Source of the DNA: Saprospira grandis DSM 2844
GTDB lineage: Bacteria > Bacteroidota > Bacteroidia > Chitinophagales > Saprospiraceae
Direction of reading: 5' to 3'
Length of the DNA stretch: 64,000 nucleotides
Assembly (NCBI RefSeq): GCF_000275825.1
Contig: NZ_JH719942.1
Span: 2,801,928-2,865,927 of the forward strand
A model generated the notes under the pieces. It had not been told where the DNA came from and did no database searches. It saw only the letters and a program-made list of their open reading frames with translations. Within the stretch, counting starts at the first letter, position 1; each line of letters opens with the position of its first letter. Positions 1 through 8,400 of the stretch are shown here, piece by piece. The translations under genes were made by a program, and so were the position numbers.

Positions 1-832
1 TGACTTAACCAATATCTCATTTAGTTCAACAGGAGAGGAGGATAAGAAAGCAGATATAAAGCTTATTCGTGATTACAATGTCAAGACAGCTAAAGAGACA
101 TTTACAGTTCTTGTTGATGGAGAAGAGATGTCTCTGCTATCAACTGATGATGAAAAACATATTTTGTTAATCAATATCTAGTGCCTTTAGAAATAGCAAA
201 GTTTGTCTTTTTGATGCAGAAAAATAGCAGAAATAGCCTCGTTAAAACCAAAGGATCAGGCTTTATTGATCAATAAGGCTTTTGGTCAAATATTAGGGCT
301 AGATACATATGAACATCTACTAGCAGATTTAGATATTTATAAAGGGATTGAGCAGAAAGCTGTAGCCAGTAATGATGTTAAATTAAGCATTACCAACCTT
401 GAGGCAGAACTAGCTAAGGTTAAGCTTCAAATCAAAGAGATAAAAAAGGAGCGGAGTAATATTGAAGAAAAAGTATCAGAGTTAGAGGAGGATATTAGTC
501 TATATACTAATGAGCTAATTCGACGAGGACATGGATCTCTTGGTGAAAATATTGATGAGCTTCGGGAAAAGGAACAACAGTTAAATGTTGAGTTAGAAAA
601 AGCCTCTACACGTTTTAATAATGCCACAGAGCTAATACCTCTATCTATTATTGCTCATAAATTAGCTGAGGCTTGCGAACATATTGATAAGGAGGAACAA
701 ATTCAGAATGCAGTAATAGAGAAAAATGCAATTGCTGAGAAAACAAAAGAATTTACAGATAAGCTTTTTGGTCAAGCTCCATTGATGCCAGAAGATGATG
801 ATATTAACATAGAGCAAAGATTTTTTTATTAT
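1..832 (+). pseudogene. dndD: dndD 5' part (SMC-like ATPase of DNA phosphorothioation), frameshifted, cut by an IS
   Basis: DndD is an SMC/RecN-like ATPase that works with DndA, DndC and DndE to replace a non-bridging phosphate oxygen of DNA by sulfur. The fragment enters from the left edge, so the N-terminal Walker A is outside the window. Reading frame 2 gives a sensible protein to about 179, then stops. To continue through VPLEIAKFVFFDAEKIAEIA, which resembles the FFFDxE segment of DndD proteins, three single bases must be added between about 179 and 224. Two of these sites are runs of five T (208-212) and five A (220-224). From about 226 the frame is open again through a long coiled coil (residues such as LEAELAKVKLQIKEIKKER) up to the IS junction at 832. 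The lesions could be real decay or homopolymer sequencing errors. Upstream dnd genes would lie left of the window. Confidence 0.75.
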
Positions 833-1762
833 GAGTTTGTTTAAAAATTTCGTTTTAGGAAAATAAGTATAAAGGCTAAATAGTGTAGACTCGCCCAGTT
901 GTCGGCTTTTCTTTCAAAACGAATGAGTAAAATTTTGAATGCGTCAATCCATGCGTTAGTTCGCTCAACAGAAAAGCGTTCTTTGTAAAGTTCCTCATCT
1001 ATAATATCTTGATAATAAGCTTTTTTTCTATTTCTTTTGTTGTGGTCAATATTAGGGATAATGCCCATTTTTTGGCAGTTTTCTCTAAGTTTTTTGCTAT
1101 CAAACCCTGCATCAGCATTCATAAATAAACCATCAGGAGAGATGTCTGAAAGCTGCAGATCGGCAAGCATTTTTTGGAAATGACTCTCGATTTCAAACAA
1201 ATCATTATGGTTTCCCGCAAAAGGCGGAGACATAGCGATTGGCAGCCCATTTTTATCTGTGAGAAAGAGAGCATTTGTGGTTTTGGACTTTTTTCGGCCC
1301 TGATAACCCACAGCTTCGCCCCCTCTTTTCGCTGGGGTATGACTTCCGTCAAGCTGTATACTAGATAAATCTAAACAAGATTTTTCATGGGCTAGAAATT
1401 GGATCCACACTTTTTGCCAAATACCAGACTCGGACCAGCTATTGAAGTAGTAATATACTGTTTGCCAGCAAATTAGAACTTCGTCAAAAAAAGATTGTAT
1501 CGGTAATTCTCTCCACTGACAACCTGTTTTAAGCCTATAAATTATCGCTTTAACAATTTGCCACAGAGGCGCTTTGGTTTTTCGAGCCAATTTTTTTTCG
1601 GGAAAAAATGCTAATATTTTTTCCGTAATAAATTCTTTTGATAAATTCACAACCATGTTGCAAAGCCTTTTTTTGTTTTTGTCGTAATCAACAATAATAA
1701 GCGCTTTGCAGCATTTTTTTTTGCCTTAGTCTAGCTGCTGACTAAAAAATTTAAACAAGCTC
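833..1762 (-). mobile_element. Complete IS5-family insertion sequence, 930 bp, 3-bp target duplication
   Basis: The ends are imperfect inverted repeats: GAGTTTGTTTAAAAATTT at 833 and, on the other strand from 1762, GAGCTTGTTTAAATTTTTT. The flanking TAT (830-832 and 1763-1765) is a 3-bp target-site duplication. Removing the element with one TAT joins the two dndD halves perfectly in frame, which proves the borders. One transposase gene fills it on the minus strand. The 105 bp before the transposase start contain a GCAAAGC...GCTTTGC stem of unknown role. A 3-bp duplication is usual for the IS1031/ISL2-like groups of the family. Confidence 0.93.
841..1656 (-). CDS. IS5-family transposase
   Basis: 271-residue DDE transposase. 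The N-terminal part has the DUF4096-like segment (IVKAIIYRLKTGCQWRELP), followed by the catalytic domain with the DDE candidates in LDGSHTPAK, NADAGFDSK and the terminal ERTNAWIDAFKILLIRFE. The gene is a single uninterrupted frame with an ATG start about 105 bp inside one end of the element and a stop about 8 bp inside the other, so the copy looks intact and possibly active. It reads opposite to the dnd operon it interrupts. Confidence 0.93.
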   Translation of the reverse strand: MVVNLSKEFITEKILAFFPEKKLARKTKAPLWQIVKAIIYRLKTGCQWRELPIQSFFDEVLICWQTVYYYFNSWSESGIWQKVWIQFLAHEKSCLDLSSIQLDGSHTPAKRGGEAVGYQGRKKSKTTNALFLTDKNGLPIAMSPPFAGNHNDLFEIESHFQKMLADLQLSDISPDGLFMNADAGFDSKKLRENCQKMGIIPNIDHNKRNRKKAYYQDIIDEELYKERFSVERTNAWIDAFKILLIRFERKADNWASLHYLAFILIFLKRNF

Positions 1763-2719
1763 TATAATAAGGCAAAGGATTTACTTGGACAGCTAGAAAA
1801 TAGCTCTGAAAACTTAGACATAGAAATTGCTTTTGAACATGATCTTGATAAATCTGAAATAAAGCATATTCGGCAAGTATTTCAGTTTATTCAGGGCAAC
1901 TCTAAAAGTACTTTTGAGGCTATTTTTAATAGCTATATGAGAGCCAATAATGACTACCAAGAGGCTCAAAAACAGCTGAAATTTGCAGAGTCTGCTTCAA
2001 AAGATGCTTTTGTTAAGGACTTTAGGCAGAAGAAACAAGAGGCTGAAAATATCAAAGCAGAGTACAATAGAACTTTGGGGGCTCGAGATAGTGAACTTCA
2101 CAGTCTTGAGTTTAAGCAAAAAGAGATTAAGGCGGAAATCAAAGCAACCTTAAATAAGGTTCAGAAGTCCGAAGCTGTAGAGAAAAAACTAGAAGTTGTT
2201 AAGCGCTATGAAAAAACGCTACGTGCTTTCATTAAGGAGCAAAAGGCTATCAAGGCAAAAGTACTAGAAGAAAAGCTTTTGACAGAACTTAAAAATTTAT
2301 TCCAGAAAAAGGCTTTTATCTATCGAGTAGAGGTCAATATTTTACCCCAGTTTGGTTTAGAGGTTAAGCTATTTGACAAGTCTGGTAAAGAAATAAGCCA
2401 AGCCTCAGATATGTCAAAAGGAGAGCAGCAATTATACATATCAGCATTGCTTAAGGCAATTTTATCAGAATCAGTGCATAGTTTGCCAATGCTTATTGAT
2501 ACTCCCTTGGGGCGTTTAGACCAAGAGCATAGAAATAATATTCTAGAGCATTATTATCCATCAATTTCTGATCAAGTGATTATTTTCTCTACTGATACAG
2601 AGATTAGAACAACTGATTTTGAAAAAATCAAAGAAAATGTAGCTAAGACTTATCGTCTACAACACACAGATGGTAAGACAGAAATTCTTGAAGGTTATTT
2701 TGAACATACTGACGCATGA
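1763..2719 (+). pseudogene. dndD: dndD 3' part (C-terminal ATPase half)
   Basis: This is the rest of the DndD protein. The frame is open from the IS junction (YNKAKDLLGQLENSSENLD) although the first ATG is only at 1937. It contains the second coiled-coil arm and then the C-terminal ATPase head: an ABC-like signature around SKGEQQLYISALLKAI, a Walker B-like strand LPMLIDTPLGRLDQEHR and a D-loop. The last four bases overlap the next gene (ATGA at 2716), as expected for a translationally coupled operon. If translated from 1937 it would be a 260-residue head without Walker A, so it cannot be a functional DndD. This half shows no other damage. Confidence 0.85.
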
Positions 2720-4305
2720 ACCGAATAAAGACAGCAGAAAGAAATAAACAGGTTGTATATAATCTAACCAAGCATAGGTTTGGGTTTAAAGATGAAAAGG
2801 TTATTGCTCAAATTGCAATAGCTTACAGTATACAGCTTAACAAATTCTTTTCTCAGGAGGAACTTGACGCTCCTGCAGATAATAAGGGAAAAGAGTATCC
2901 TGACACCCTTTTAGGTGAGTTTAATAGAACTACCAATGATTCAATATATAGAGTCATACTAAATCAGCATTATAGTCGAAAGCTTGATGAAGATGAATTT
3001 ACTAAGTTGATCAAACTTCATATGGATCATGGCTTAGATGTTTTGAATAGAGAGATTTTAGAAAATAATCAAGGTAGGAATGCACATATTGATTTACTAT
3101 TAAGCATCATTAACAATGGCCTAAGCTTAGTAAATCCAACAGAGTTTATAGGGGAGTCTCAAACTATAAAAAGCTCCTATAAACCGCTTGCTTTCAATGG
3201 GTTGATAAAGGTTGAGCTAGGTAAGGACTCAGAAAGTGGAGAACCTGTAGTTCTAAGAATTAACGATGAAAATAAATTTGATAGCCAACATTTTGCTGTA
3301 GCTGGTATGAATGGTTCTGGAAAAACAGAACTTGTTAAGGATATTCTCTATCAAATTAACAAGCAATCAGAAGGGACCGTTAAATATGTATTCTTTGACT
3401 ATAAAGGAGAGGGAGATGGAGGAAAACTAAAGTCATTCCTTGATGAAACCAACTGTAGTTTTATAGATATACAAAAGGAAGCATTTGATTTTAATCCTTT
3501 AGGATTTATCAATATCTCAAATGAAAGAGAGCGAAATTACCATATCAAAACTTTTAGAGATACGATTGCTTCTATCGATAAGAGAATTGGGGTAAAGCAA
3601 AGGAATAGTTTGGAAATTGCTATTAAGAACGCATTTGATGAAATGGCAACCTCTGGAGAAATACCAACTATTGAGAATGTATACTCTCATTTAGAAGACT
3701 ACTACTCTTTATCAAATAGCAAAGAGGATACGCTTACTAGTATTGTTAGGGAGTTGTCTGAAAGTATTTTTAAGAGTGAGTGTAGCTCTGGTGAAACACT
3801 ACTAAATCAAAATACTTATATCAACCTACCACCAACATTACCAGATGTAGTTCGGCAGGCTTCAGTCTTCCTTATTCTTAATTACATCAAGAATAAGTTC
3901 ATTGCTTGTGATGATGTTGTTGCTTCTTCAGACAGGGTTAAGCCAATAAGATATGTCGTTGTTATAGACGAAGCACACGCTTATCTTAAGCAGAAAAATA
4001 TGGCTTCAGTCTTAGAAGACTTACTGAGAATGATTCGTTCTAAAGGTGTTATTGTTGTTATGATTTCTCAAGGTGTACAAGAGTACAAGCAAAAGGAGTT
4101 TGATTTTGCTTCACAAGTTAAAATTCCAATTCTCCTCAATGTTCAGAGCAAAGACCTAAAAACAGCTAAGTCATTTTTAGGGACTCCAGCAAACTCGGCT
4201 CCTTTAAAAACAGCCTTGAATAATTTAGGTAGTGGTCGAGGAATCATTTCAGTGGAAGCACCCACTTTGTTAGATATAAATATGTATTGGCAACGAAGTA
4301 AGTAA
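2716..4305 (+). CDS. DndE domain fused to HerA/FtsK-like ATPase
   Basis: 529 residues with two parts. Residues about 1-130 resemble the small DNA-binding protein DndE (typical pattern LLGEFNRTTNDSIYRVIL and LHMDHGLDVLNRE). Residues about 160-529 are a HerA/FtsK-type P-loop ATPase with Walker A GMNGSGKT (197-204), the FDYKGEGDGGK strand typical of the family, Walker B VVVIDEA (D418, E419) and a C-terminal sensor-like SQGVQEY. DndE normally is a separate protein of about 110-150 residues, and the translocase-like ATPase of the system (DptH/DndH type) is normally another gene, so this is a fusion. It overlaps the broken dndD by 4 bp and is itself intact. Likely role: DNA loading or translocation in a phosphorothioation restriction pathway. 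The DndE call rests on remembered family patterns, not on a search. Confidence 0.78.
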   Translation: MNRIKTAERNKQVVYNLTKHRFGFKDEKVIAQIAIAYSIQLNKFFSQEELDAPADNKGKEYPDTLLGEFNRTTNDSIYRVILNQHYSRKLDEDEFTKLIKLHMDHGLDVLNREILENNQGRNAHIDLLLSIINNGLSLVNPTEFIGESQTIKSSYKPLAFNGLIKVELGKDSESGEPVVLRINDENKFDSQHFAVAGMNGSGKTELVKDILYQINKQSEGTVKYVFFDYKGEGDGGKLKSFLDETNCSFIDIQKEAFDFNPLGFINISNERERNYHIKTFRDTIASIDKRIGVKQRNSLEIAIKNAFDEMATSGEIPTIENVYSHLEDYYSLSNSKEDTLTSIVRELSESIFKSECSSGETLLNQNTYINLPPTLPDVVRQASVFLILNYIKNKFIACDDVVASSDRVKPIRYVVVIDEAHAYLKQKNMASVLEDLLRMIRSKGVIVVMISQGVQEYKQKEFDFASQVKIPILLNVQSKDLKTAKSFLGTPANSAPLKTALNNLGSGRGIISVEAPTLLDINMYWQRSK

Positions 4306-4326
4306 CTAATAAAACTATATAACATA

Positions 4327-5238
4327 ATGAGTACAAAAATAAATACAGAAGCTCTTTTAGAAGAGGTAGGAACCTTAGCTAAGCTAGAACAAGTAGGTAG
4401 AATTGGAGAAGTTATTTTAGAATCTTGTGAAGCAACAAGTATTGAAAATAAAATGTCATCTTCAGAAATTTATGAAATATATCGGCAGCTACTAGAAAAA
4501 GAACCAAATTTACCAGATATATCTAAAAATACTTTTGTTGTTTACTTATCAAGAATATCTAGTGACCAACATACAAAAATTATTTGCCCAGGACATAGAC
4601 AAGGCTATTTCTTAAATGAACTGGTAACAAAACTTGAAGAGTTAGAAAATGATATTGCTTTAAATAATTCAGAAGCAACAAGGGCTGCAATTCAGGAAAA
4701 AGACTTGTATCCAATATTAAAAGAGTGGCTTTTTAAGAAGAATTATGATCGAGTGGCGGATATTTCTGCTTATCGCGCAAATGGAAAGTGGGGAAACCCT
4801 GATTTAGTCGCATTAAGCATTGAAGAGCTTTACGGAGCTACAGAACTAGAAATAACAACAATAGAGGCTAAATTATTTGAAGATCAATGGGAGCAATGGA
4901 TTTTTGAGGCAATAGCTCATACAAGATTCTCCAATCGATCCTATTTTGCATTCCTTTATCCTGAAGAATGGATTTCTAAACTAGACTCAACAGATTTGAA
5001 GCTTTATGCAGAACATTTTAATATTGGAATCTTAGTTTTGGGAATAGATGATGACAAATATTTAAAAATAAAGTCTAGAGAGGAGACTCAGATTACTTCA
5101 GAAGAGGTTACTGTTTTAGAGTATCATCAAGCTCCTTATAATAACACACATGTTAAACTTAGGAAGAAGTTTTTAAGCTCATTAGATATATTAGAGGATA
5201 AGAAAAAGCTTTATAGCTTTGGAACAGATTTAGATTAA
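4327..5238 (+). CDS. PD-(D/E)XK nuclease-like protein, putative restriction effector of the dnd locus
   Basis: 303 residues, third gene of the dnd operon, 21 bp after the ATPase. The middle has NPDLV (P158, D159) followed about 20 residues later by TTIEAKLF (E180-A-K182), the spacing and order of a PD-(D/E)XK restriction-endonuclease core. The N-terminal half (STEIYEIYRQLLEKEP-like helices, then ICPGHRQGYFL) looks like a winged-helix or HARE-type DNA-binding segment as in HrgA-like proteins; that part is a guess. The C-terminal end has no recognised domain. It is intact while dndD is broken. A strong terminator follows directly. Confidence 0.65.
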   Translation: MSTKINTEALLEEVGTLAKLEQVGRIGEVILESCEATSIENKMSSSEIYEIYRQLLEKEPNLPDISKNTFVVYLSRISSDQHTKIICPGHRQGYFLNELVTKLEELENDIALNNSEATRAAIQEKDLYPILKEWLFKKNYDRVADISAYRANGKWGNPDLVALSIEELYGATELEITTIEAKLFEDQWEQWIFEAIAHTRFSNRSYFAFLYPEEWISKLDSTDLKLYAEHFNIGILVLGIDDDKYLKIKSREETQITSEEVTVLEYHQAPYNNTHVKLRKKFLSSLDILEDKKKLYSFGTDLD

Positions 5239-5245
5239 CTTTCGG

Positions 5246-5280
5246 AAAAGACCAAGAGGGACTACCTTTTGGTCTTTTTT
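5246..5280 (+). terminator. Rho-independent terminator of the dnd locus
   Basis: The stem AAAAGACCAA / TTGGTCTTTT with a 10-base loop is followed by a T run, 8 bp after the nuclease stop codon. Confidence 0.9.
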
Positions 5281-5303
5281 ATTATGGTATTACCAGATCC
5301 TCA

Positions 5304-5601
5304 AGCGGCGAAGCCGCTATGGCCGAAGGCCAAGGCCTAGCGATGTGCAGCAGTGGCCCGCAGGGCCAGACCAAGGCAGCGAAGCTGCCGAAGGGCCGAG
5401 CAGACCTGCGAGCTGCGAAACGTAGCGCCGACGACCGAAGGGAGGCGGAGGCCCCAAAACAACATCGAGCTGCGACAACAAGAACTTTAGTTCGTCTTCG
5501 ACGACCCAAGGGAGTAAACGTAGCGCCGCAAGGCGAAGCCGCAGCGACAACAAAGACTTTAGTCTGCAGTTCGACGACTGAAAGGAGTAACGCCCCAAAA
5601 T
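5304..5601 (-). repeat. Structured GC-rich repeat, copy 1 (long form)
   Basis: Core CGAGCAGACCTGCGAGC at 5397-5413. Hairpins: GGCAGC/GCTGCC, TGGCCC/GGGCCA and the flanking AGCGGC/GCCGCT. It carries two extra modules after 5460 with inner stems GAAC/GTTC and AGAC/GTCT. Frames through it stay open, but their composition follows the repeat and is not coding. Confidence 0.9.
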
Positions 5602-5642
5602 AATAGCATCCAGTATATATTTACATTAACTAGCAGCAAGCC

Positions 5643-7313
5643 CTATTGGGGGAAAAGCAATTGGGGCCAAGCCGCTGCGGGAGCAGTGATTTCGAGGAGG
5701 AGAATAGCCCCCTCTTTTTGGCTATCGATTAGTTTTAGGGGAAGTTGTTTTTGGTCCTGATAATAGGCCTGTACCAAAGGGGGGAGCTCCTCCCAGCTAG
5801 TATTGCTTTGATAGCGACTAAAGCCATTGAGCAATAAATAATAGCGGGTATTGGGCTGGGGCTGTTCTTGCGCCGCCTGCTGGTAGTCCCAAAAAAGGAC
5901 CTGAGATTGGGGGGGAAACTGCATATAGTATTCGCCAAAATTGCGCTGTACAGGATTGCTAATGACTATGGCCGCCTGCTGCTGATCGGGAGAGAAATGC
6001 CGCAGGATTAGTTCCCGCTGTTCGATATAGCCTTGGGTTTGGGCATATTGCATACTTTGGTAAGTGGGGTAGGCCAAAGCCAAAATAAATAGCGAGATAG
6101 AGAGCGCCCTTGCCCCAACCATCAAGCGCTGGGGAGAAAGCGCAAAAAGCGAAAGCGCCAAGGCCCAGCCCCCAATAGATAGGGCATTGCCATAGTCCAG
6201 CCAATAGGCCAGGCCGGTCCAAAACCATAAGGGCAGTAGTAGTCCAAACGCATACTGCTTGCGCTGCCAAAAGGCCTGTAAATAAGGGGCGGCGGCAATG
6301 GCGGCCAAGGGGGCCAAATATAAAAAGTGACGGACATCCGTGCCGCACATGGGCACATAAGCCTTATAAGAAATCGTCATGAAATAGGCCGAAAAAACAC
6401 TGAGGCCCAAGCTAAGGCTCCAAAAGGCAGACTCGCTGTCTATTTTCCAGAGCCTGCCTTTTAGGAAAAAGAGACTGCCTAGGCCCATGCCCAAAACAGG
6501 CAGCAAACCGCTGCGAAGAAATAAAAGGCCCAAACCATAGCTAATGCGCTCTAGTAAATGGGAAATCGGGAGTTGGTCGTAGCTGCAGGGATTAAAATAA
6601 CTGCCCAGCTCGATCGCTTTGAAGCGATAGAGGAAACTGCCTGTTTGTCCATAAATCACCCCAAAATAAAGGGCAAAAAAGAGGATCGAAAAGCCAATCG
6701 CCCAAGTCCAAAAGGCGAGATATTGGCGGCGGTAAAGATCTAAAAGAAAGAAGACAAAAAAGACCGGCAAGGATAAGATAATAGTCTCTTTGGCCCAAAA
6801 AGAATAGAGTAAAATCAGGCTAAAGCTCAGGGCATAGGGCCAGCTTGGACCAGCCTGCCGCCTAAAGCGGAGTCGCCAAAGACAGAGAAAAAGGCCTAGG
6901 GTCCCTAAAGCGACTAGAATATCGGGCATGACCTTATCCGAATAAAATAGGCTCCATTCATTGAAGAAAAAGAGCAGAACGCCCCAGATGCCGGCCCCTT
7001 TCCAACGGCCCCCCAAGCTCCAAAAGATCAGTAGAGCCGTAGCGCCCGTGATGAGCATGGCGGGCAGGGCCCCCGCAAAATCATTGATGCCAAAAAGGGC
7101 ATAGGAGAGGGCCGTGGGGAAGATCGTCCCCCAGCGATAGGCATAGTGGTCGTCGCCTAAATGAAACTGCCCTTGTACCAATTGAGCGGCCTGATACATA
7201 TAGCCCATGACATCATCATAGCCATAGTGACCATAATAGCCAAAGAAATAATGCCCCAACAACAGGAGCGAGAGCAGGGCGCTAAGGCCCAAATAGGAGA
7301 GAAGTGATTTCAT
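5643..7313 (-). CDS. Multi-pass membrane glycosyltransferase-like protein (GT39/PMT-like)
   Basis: 556 residues with about eleven to twelve hydrophobic segments. Near the N-terminus is a charged loop GYDDVMGYMYQAAQL after the first helix, the place where GT39/ArnT-like enzymes have their catalytic aspartates in the first periplasmic loop. A second charged loop (NEWSLFYSDKVMPDI) lies near residue 125. These enzymes move sugars from polyprenyl-phosphate donors onto lipid or protein acceptors on the periplasmic side. The C-terminal about 100 residues are soluble. It stands alone between two repeat blocks, so the acceptor cannot be deduced. Its higher GC, unlike that of both defence blocks, marks it as resident genome. 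Confidence 0.6.
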   Translation of the reverse strand: MKSLLSYLGLSALLSLLLLGHYFFGYYGHYGYDDVMGYMYQAAQLVQGQFHLGDDHYAYRWGTIFPTALSYALFGINDFAGALPAMLITGATALLIFWSLGGRWKGAGIWGVLLFFFNEWSLFYSDKVMPDILVALGTLGLFLCLWRLRFRRQAGPSWPYALSFSLILLYSFWAKETIILSLPVFFVFFLLDLYRRQYLAFWTWAIGFSILFFALYFGVIYGQTGSFLYRFKAIELGSYFNPCSYDQLPISHLLERISYGLGLLFLRSGLLPVLGMGLGSLFFLKGRLWKIDSESAFWSLSLGLSVFSAYFMTISYKAYVPMCGTDVRHFLYLAPLAAIAAAPYLQAFWQRKQYAFGLLLPLWFWTGLAYWLDYGNALSIGGWALALSLFALSPQRLMVGARALSISLFILALAYPTYQSMQYAQTQGYIEQRELILRHFSPDQQQAAIVISNPVQRNFGEYYMQFPPQSQVLFWDYQQAAQEQPQPNTRYYLLLNGFSRYQSNTSWEELPPLVQAYYQDQKQLPLKLIDSQKEGAILLLEITAPAAAWPQLLFPQ

Positions 7314-7339
7314 GCTGCTTGTTCTTGGGCCAAAGGTAA

Positions 7340-8270
7340 GCAGTGAAGGGCAGAAGAAAAAAAGAAGATATAGATTGCTGTGGGGGAAAACCCTCGGCTA
7401 GCAAAAACGGTCCGCAGGGCAAGTTAAAAGCTGTGGAGGGTTTCAACCCTCCACGCTATGGATGTAGGTTGGTTTTTGTTGTCTGGCTGTGGGTTTCAAC
7501 CCAGAGGTATTATAGTAATTCAAAAGACCTGTAGGGTTAAAACCCTCGGCTCCTAATGAGTAAGGTTGGAGCAGTCAATCATCGCCTAGGGACAAGCCCC
7601 TAGGCTAATCCAATGGAGTCAGCCCTGACGAGGGCCTCAACTGCTAAAATATAGGGCTTGGCTCCATCATTATAGCAAAGAAGGGGCTGAATCAAAGGCC
7701 CTCTTTAGAGGGCTGCCTGAAAAAGCTAGCCTAGGGGCTTGTCCCTAGGCGCAGAAAAGGGCTGTGGGTTTTAACCCAGAGGTTTAACAATTCCTAATAA
7801 CTAAAGTATTCATTTTTAAGGACCTGTAGGTTAAAACCTACAGCAAGTGGGTGGCCAATAGGGATGATAAAAAAGGAGCCCAGGGTTAAAACCCTCGGCT
7901 CCTAATGAGTAAGATTGGAGCGGCTAATCATCGCCTAGGGACAAGCCCCCAGGCTAATCCAATGGAGTCGGCCCTAAAGGGCCTCAAATACTAAAATATA
8001 GGGCTTGGCTTAATCATTATAGCAAAGAAGGGGCTTATCTAAAGGCCCTCGCAGAGGGCTGTCTGAAAAAGCGAACAAGGACTTTCTCCGTCAGTTCGCT
8101 CAAGTTTACAACTCTGGGCTTCAGCCCAGGGCGCTAATCACAGCAATTGTTTTTACCCCTGAATTTTTTGTGTGGAGTTGTTTTATGGCCATGGGCTGAA
8201 GCCCATGGTTGCTGGGCTATGCAAACTGGCGGGCTAAAGCCCTTGTTTGCTGATGGAGCCTAGTGGAACA
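7340..8270. repeat. Intergenic palindrome island with a 349-bp-offset direct repeat
   Basis: No gene is visible in this kilobase. It contains two copies of a roughly 195-bp unit (7534-7730 and 7883-8075) that share CTCGGCTCCTAATGAGTAAG, CATCGCCTAGGGACAAGCCC and AATATAGGGCTTGGCT. Inside and around them are many short hairpins of one pattern with changing arms: GAGGGTTTCAACCCTC, TGGGTTTTAACCCA, TAGGTTAAAACCTA, TGGGCTTCAGCCCA, ATGGGCTGAAGCCCAT, CGGGCTAAAGCCC. Loops within the two units also differ in matched fashion (GGCCCTCTTTAGAGGGC against GGCCCTCGCAGAGGGC). This is a separate family from the GC-rich repeat. Confidence 0.8.
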
Positions 8271-8273
8271 GAA

Positions 8274-8308
8274 AATCCCCTCGGCTGAGGGGATGCTGTT
8301 TTTTTAAT
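8274..8308 (+). terminator. Terminator-like hairpin at the end of the palindrome island
   Basis: ATCCCCTC/GAGGGGAT with loop GGCT is followed by GCTG and a T run. No gene lies directly upstream on this strand, so it may end a transcript of the repeat island or insulate the DUF262 operon. Confidence 0.5.
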
Positions 8309-8400
8309 TAGCCTAGGGGGTTGGGTATATTTTTTAGGGATAAAAAGGTGTAACTTAGGACTTGTAAAAAAAAGAGGTCATTTTACTAAACAAATTACCC

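Noticed and set aside
179-226. Programmed frameshifting in dndD
   Set aside because: Three separate shifts would be needed within 45 bp and a slippery heptamer with pseudoknot is not seen; decay or read error is simpler.
5317-5603. Open frames of 75-94 codons on both strands across the repeat at 5304-5601
   Set aside because: They arise from the GC-rich repeat, which lacks stops; the same happens at the other copies (27387-27674, 35469-35957, 47804-48055, 61424-61790). No conserved protein feature.
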